A DNA stretch of 64,000 nucleotides from Desulfuromonas sp. (GTDB lineage Bacteria; Desulfobacterota; Desulfuromonadia; Desulfuromonadales; Desulfuromonadaceae): positions 1 to 64,000 of the forward strand of contig JAGGYC010000051.1 of NCBI GenBank assembly GCA_021162745.1. The letters run 5' to 3'. Below, in pieces: positions 60,163-64,000 of this stretch (position 1 is the stretch's first letter; every line of letters begins with the position of its first letter). Made by a program: the position numbers and the translations under genes. The notes under the pieces are model-generated. The model was not told the origin of the DNA, made no database searches, and saw only the letters and a list, made by a program, of their open reading frames with translations.

Positions 60163-61429
60163 ACCACGCCTCCTTGGTCAAAAGAGCAACAAACACCGCA
60201 CCAGCCATCAACGACAGACCGCCACAAATTATCATGGCAACGGTCGGTATCACAGCCGCATCGAGCAAGGAGAACAATTGCCCTGACAACAGAATGCCGG
60301 TAAAGGCACCGAAATTGGACACGGAGATCACCTTGCCCCGCTCATGGGCCGCCGGTCGCACCTGAATAAAACTGGACTGGGGGATGATGAATACCCCACC
60401 GCAGCAACCACTGACCGCCAAGGCGATAAACAACAGCGGCAGTTGCAATGATTCAGACAACTGTGGCACCAGACCACAAGCCACCAGACCCAACCCCATA
60501 CCGATCGCCGATGGTGCAATCACATGGGTCCAGTGATCCACATTAGTCAACTTGGCAGCCAAAAATGAGCCACCGCAGATGCCAACCATCAGCGACACAA
60601 TCAGCAAACTGGTCAACGTCGAGCTGTAGTGTAATTGCTGAATACCGAGGGTGTTGATGATCAACACCACCAGCGACGCCATGAAATAAAAGAAGGCATC
60701 ACCGAGCAAAGCCAGGAACAGCGGCGGATCTTGGCGTAGTTGCCATAAATCCCTGGCCGAATGCCACGGCCCCAGCCACGGAAACGGTGCCGTGGTCCCC
60801 TGAGCCGGTCGTTTAGCGACACCAAAGCTGCACAATACACCGATCAACGCCACCACCATCACGCCGGTAGCGACAATCCAGCGTCCCTGTTCATAGCTGT
60901 TACAGGCGTCACCCCGGTCGAGGGCAAATCCGGCACAGGCAATCCCCATCAGAATGGCTAATGTCGTGACCAGTTTGAGCACCGCATTGGCCTTGGTGAC
61001 ATATTCGTAGGGATAGAGTTCTGGGATCGAGCCGTTGATGGCAGGTCCAAACAGGGTGGATTGCAGCGCCATGATAAACACCATGGCCAGAATACCGTTC
61101 CAGTGAAGAGTCAGCATCCCCCAGGCCCCGACCGACATTGCCAGCAGTTCGAGAAATTTCGCCCCGATCACCACCTGTTTTTTACTGTAACGATCCGCCA
61201 GCCAACCGGCCCCGGCGGAAAACAGGATAAACGGCAAAGCAAACAACACCGTGGCCGTCCCCTGCAACTGGGTCAAACCGGCACAGACCGCCAGCAACAG
61301 GGCGGACTGCTTAAAAAAATTGTCGTTGAAGGCACCGAAAAAATAGGTGGCGGCCATGGCGATAAACTTGCTGCGGCCATGACGAATCTGCGCCTGTATC
61401 TGTGGATCAAACTGCATTACTTCCTCCAT
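60155..61429 (-). CDS. lplT: MFS lysophospholipid transporter (LplT-like)
   Basis: 12-TM MFS; FNDNFFKQSALLLAV; FILFSAGAGWLADRYSKKQVVIGAKFLELLAM; GPAINGSIPELYPYEYVTKANAVLKL. Confidence 0.88.
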   Translation of the reverse strand: MEEVMQFDPQIQAQIRHGRSKFIAMAATYFFGAFNDNFFKQSALLLAVCAGLTQLQGTATVLFALPFILFSAGAGWLADRYSKKQVVIGAKFLELLAMSVGAWGMLTLHWNGILAMVFIMALQSTLFGPAINGSIPELYPYEYVTKANAVLKLVTTLAILMGIACAGFALDRGDACNSYEQGRWIVATGVMVVALIGVLCSFGVAKRPAQGTTAPFPWLGPWHSARDLWQLRQDPPLFLALLGDAFFYFMASLVVLIINTLGIQQLHYSSTLTSLLIVSLMVGICGGSFLAAKLTNVDHWTHVIAPSAIGMGLGLVACGLVPQLSESLQLPLLFIALAVSGCCGGVFIIPQSSFIQVRPAAHERGKVISVSNFGAFTGILLSGQLFSLLDAAVIPTVAMIICGGLSLMAGAVFVALLTKEAWCV

Positions 61430-61674
61430 GAATCAGAAGTAACTGCCAGCCGATCCATAGTAGGGCAAAATCGGCGGCGTTCTGATAGAGCGTTTATCAT
61501 CAACAAGATGTTGCATAACGATACCACCGCAACAATGAGAACATCACCCACACAATCAAATATTCCTGACGCCTACGCAACAAAAAAGAGGAACTCAGTC
61601 GGCCTCAAGGCCCGACTGGCCACCAAACCCACGCATAACGGAAACAGACTCATCGTATGTTCAAACAGAAATTC

Positions 61675-61772
61675 ACGCGAAGCGGGTTTTGGGCGATTTC
61701 TTTGCCCACTTTCTTTGGGGCCAATAAAGAAAGCGGGTCGGCTGCGGGCCGAGTCCCGCGAACTTGATCTAG
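61675..61772 (+). repeat. composite intergenic repeat, partial copy E
   Basis: cccactttctttggggccaataaagaaagcgggtcggctgcgggccgagtcccgcgaacttgatct, same modular logic as copies A-D. Confidence 0.65.
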
Positions 61773-61884
61773 AATTTGATCCTCAAGTCGCTTCGCGATT
61801 CGAAGCATTTATCACGGTGATCTGATTAATCAATTGCGTCAGCAACAAACAGCAAAGAACAAAAAACCATCAAAGCATAAAAAA

Positions 61885-61919
61885 AGCCCTGTCCGTAAAA
61901 CGGATAGGGCTTTTTCAGC
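61885..61919. terminator. intrinsic terminator downstream of ppiC
   Basis: aaaaaaagccctgtccgtaaaacggatagggcttttt. Confidence 0.85.
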
Positions 61920-61941
61920 AAACATCTATACCAGCAGCAAC

Positions 61942-62223
61942 CTAAGAGCGCTTGGTCACCTCAATCAGGTGATAACCGAACTGGGTCTTGACCGGACCGA
62001 GAACCTTACCGACCTCGCCGCTAAACACCACTTCGTCAAACTCTTTGACCATCTGACCAGGAGCAAACTCACCAAGCGCACCGCCCTGCTTACCGGAGGG
62101 GCACTGGGAGAATTTTTTGGCGCAGGCTGCAAAATCGGTGGCACCGGCTTCGATCTGGGATTTCAACTCTTCACATTTTTCTTCACTTGCCACCAGGATG
62201 TGGCGGGCACTTGCTATAGCCAT
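61942..62223 (-). CDS. ppiC: parvulin-type peptidyl-prolyl cis-trans isomerase
   Basis: MAIASARHILVASEEKCEELKSQI...CPSGKQGGALGEFAPGQMVKEFDEVVF...VKTQFGYHLIEVTKRS. Confidence 0.95.
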   Translation of the reverse strand: MAIASARHILVASEEKCEELKSQIEAGATDFAACAKKFSQCPSGKQGGALGEFAPGQMVKEFDEVVFSGEVGKVLGPVKTQFGYHLIEVTKRS

Positions 62224-62314
62224 GATTAAACTCCTTAGAAATCGTTTGAATGTATGAATCTGCGGACAAACAGCGTGCAGTGTAGCGCCAAGCGCTGAAT
62301 TTACCAAGAAAAAA

Positions 62315-63982
62315 TCACCGACGTCGTTTCACACCGCGTTGCGCCGGAGCCTGAAGCGGGTCATCAGGCCAGGGATGCTTGGGATAACGCCCTTTCAACT
62401 CTTTTTTGACCTCATCATAGGTGGTGGCCCAAAAGTTGGCCAGATCGGCGGTCAGTTGGATCGGTCGTTGGGCAGGCGACAACAATTGTAACAACAGTGC
62501 CACACGGCCATGACCGATCCGCGGCCCCTGCTGCCAACCAAACAGTTCCTGGAGTTTAACGGCTAATTTCGGCTGCTGCGGATCGCTGTAATCGATGCGG
62601 ATCTGCGAACCGCTGGGTACGGCAATTTTTTGCGGCGCCAACTGATCCAGCCGTTGCTGCTGCGACCATGTCAACAGACTGCGTAGCGGATCGAGGAGAT
62701 CGATTTTTTTCAGTTTGTCCATCGTCGTCACGCCACTCAGCCACGGTGCCAGCCATTGATCAAGACCATCAAGCAGATCGGCATCAGCCAGGGATGGCCA
62801 GTCAGACTCTAAATCGTGGCCTGCGACAAAACGGGCGCGCTGCAACCAACTGCGACTGTCTTTGCTCCAGTTCAGCCCCTCCAACCCCTGACGTTGCAGC
62901 TGTTCGATCAACAACGGCAAAGCGTTTTCCGCCCGCAACGTCGCCGGTCGCGCGGCAACGATCAACGCCCCAAAGCGTCGGCAGTCACGGGCGATGACCC
63001 GCTGCGAAGCGCTATCCCACACTGTTTCAGTTTGCCACGGCATCTGATCAGCAAACAGCTCCAGCAACTGTTCGCTGCTGATCTGCGACGCCTGATGGAT
63101 CATCGCCAGACTATCGTGACCATGTTCCACTTCGGCGGCCACCAGCCACGGCGATGGGATGAGATGTGACCGGCGCGATAACTGGGCACCGCGCCCACCA
63201 CGCAACAGGTACTCTCCCGAACCATTGGATCGCTGCTTGGCAACGCGATCGGGAAAAGCAACCAGCAACAGCCGACCAACATGCTCACTGTCCAACAGCG
63301 GTGCGATGGAGAGAGAATGGCCGAGTTGCCGACATAGCGCCTGATAATTTTTCAGCGCCGTTTGCATCGCTGGTGACGTCATCTTCTGCCGGCGATGAGG
63401 CAGCCAGGCCTCCAACCGGTCGAGGAGATCACTGTCCGTTGCACGCCCCTCGCGATGCTGAGATGAGAACAACTGCGACGAATCGAGGATCACCGCCAGT
63501 TGGCAGGCCAGTGTTTTTTTGTCATCACTGTTAGCGGCCACCACCATCCGAGCCAGACGGGGATGCAGCGGCAGACGGGCCATCTTGGCTCCGATCGCCG
63601 TCAAACGCCGCTTACCATCGATGGCTCCCAGTTGTTGCAACAACCGAAAGGCGGCGTCAAGATGGGCCCGAGGAGGCACATCGAGCCAGCTCAGGGCTGC
63701 GGCGTCGTTAATCCCCCACGCCACCAGTTCCAACGCCAATGAGCTGAGATCGGTGCGGCGAATTTCCGGCACACTGTAATCAAGCAGCCCCTGTTGCCGG
63801 TTTTCGCTCCACAACCGATAGCAACGACCGGCGGCAAGGCGGCCGGCACGACCGGCACGCTGAGTAGCGCTAGCTCGGGAGATCGGTCGGGTCAACAGCC
63901 GATCCATGCCGCTGGCGGCATCAAAGGTCAATTGTCGCTCCAGACCGCTATCGATCACAGTACCGACACCATCAATGGTCAA
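62315..63982 (-). CDS. hrpB: ATP-dependent helicase HrpB, C-terminal part (gene runs off the window)
   Basis: SRASATQRAGRAGRLAAGRCYRLWSE; C-terminal HrpB domain QLTADLANFWATTYDEVKKELKGRYPKHPWPDDP. Confidence 0.93.
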   Translation of the reverse strand: MTIDGVGTVIDSGLERQLTFDAASGMDRLLTRPISRASATQRAGRAGRLAAGRCYRLWSENRQQGLLDYSVPEIRRTDLSSLALELVAWGINDAAALSWLDVPPRAHLDAAFRLLQQLGAIDGKRRLTAIGAKMARLPLHPRLARMVVAANSDDKKTLACQLAVILDSSQLFSSQHREGRATDSDLLDRLEAWLPHRRQKMTSPAMQTALKNYQALCRQLGHSLSIAPLLDSEHVGRLLLVAFPDRVAKQRSNGSGEYLLRGGRGAQLSRRSHLIPSPWLVAAEVEHGHDSLAMIHQASQISSEQLLELFADQMPWQTETVWDSASQRVIARDCRRFGALIVAARPATLRAENALPLLIEQLQRQGLEGLNWSKDSRSWLQRARFVAGHDLESDWPSLADADLLDGLDQWLAPWLSGVTTMDKLKKIDLLDPLRSLLTWSQQQRLDQLAPQKIAVPSGSQIRIDYSDPQQPKLAVKLQELFGWQQGPRIGHGRVALLLQLLSPAQRPIQLTADLANFWATTYDEVKKELKGRYPKHPWPDDPLQAPAQRGVKRRR

Positions 63983-64000
63983 ACTGGTTTCGGCGATATT

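Overview
64-kb chromosomal window with gene content and order resembling a Desulfuromonas/Geobacter-type deltaproteobacterium (inferred from families and from the secA-argJ adjacency, not from a database search). It is mostly housekeeping: valS, dgt, deoB/deoC, argJ, secA, an EF-G paralogue, coaX, birA, nadC, ABC-F, arfB, srkA, lpdA, metY-like, lplT, ppiC and a partial hrpB. It also carries signalling genes (three GGDEF proteins, one MCP, one receiver protein with a long disordered tail, one MucR regulator). The left edge is an IS1182-like insertion sequence. No tRNA, rRNA, CRISPR array, prophage or defence island was recognised. I see no clear multi-gene novel system. The best leads are: a structured ~140-bp dispersed repeat with a compensatory stem change (35.8 and 45.0 kb); a SAM-riboswitch-like leader whose P1 arm can alternatively pair with the Shine-Dalgarno (55.8 kb); a ~180-bp element with terminal inverted repeats whose end supplies the dgt stop codon (11.0 kb); a decayed acyltransferase/acyl-ACP synthetase beside intact lplT (59.7-60.2 kb); a receiver protein with a DPF-rich linker and PopZ/RomR-like C-terminus (9.7-10.9 kb); a sigma-54-like promoter with two upstream dyads before an acylating aldehyde dehydrogenase (57.2-57.4 kb); and a family of composite intergenic repeats.
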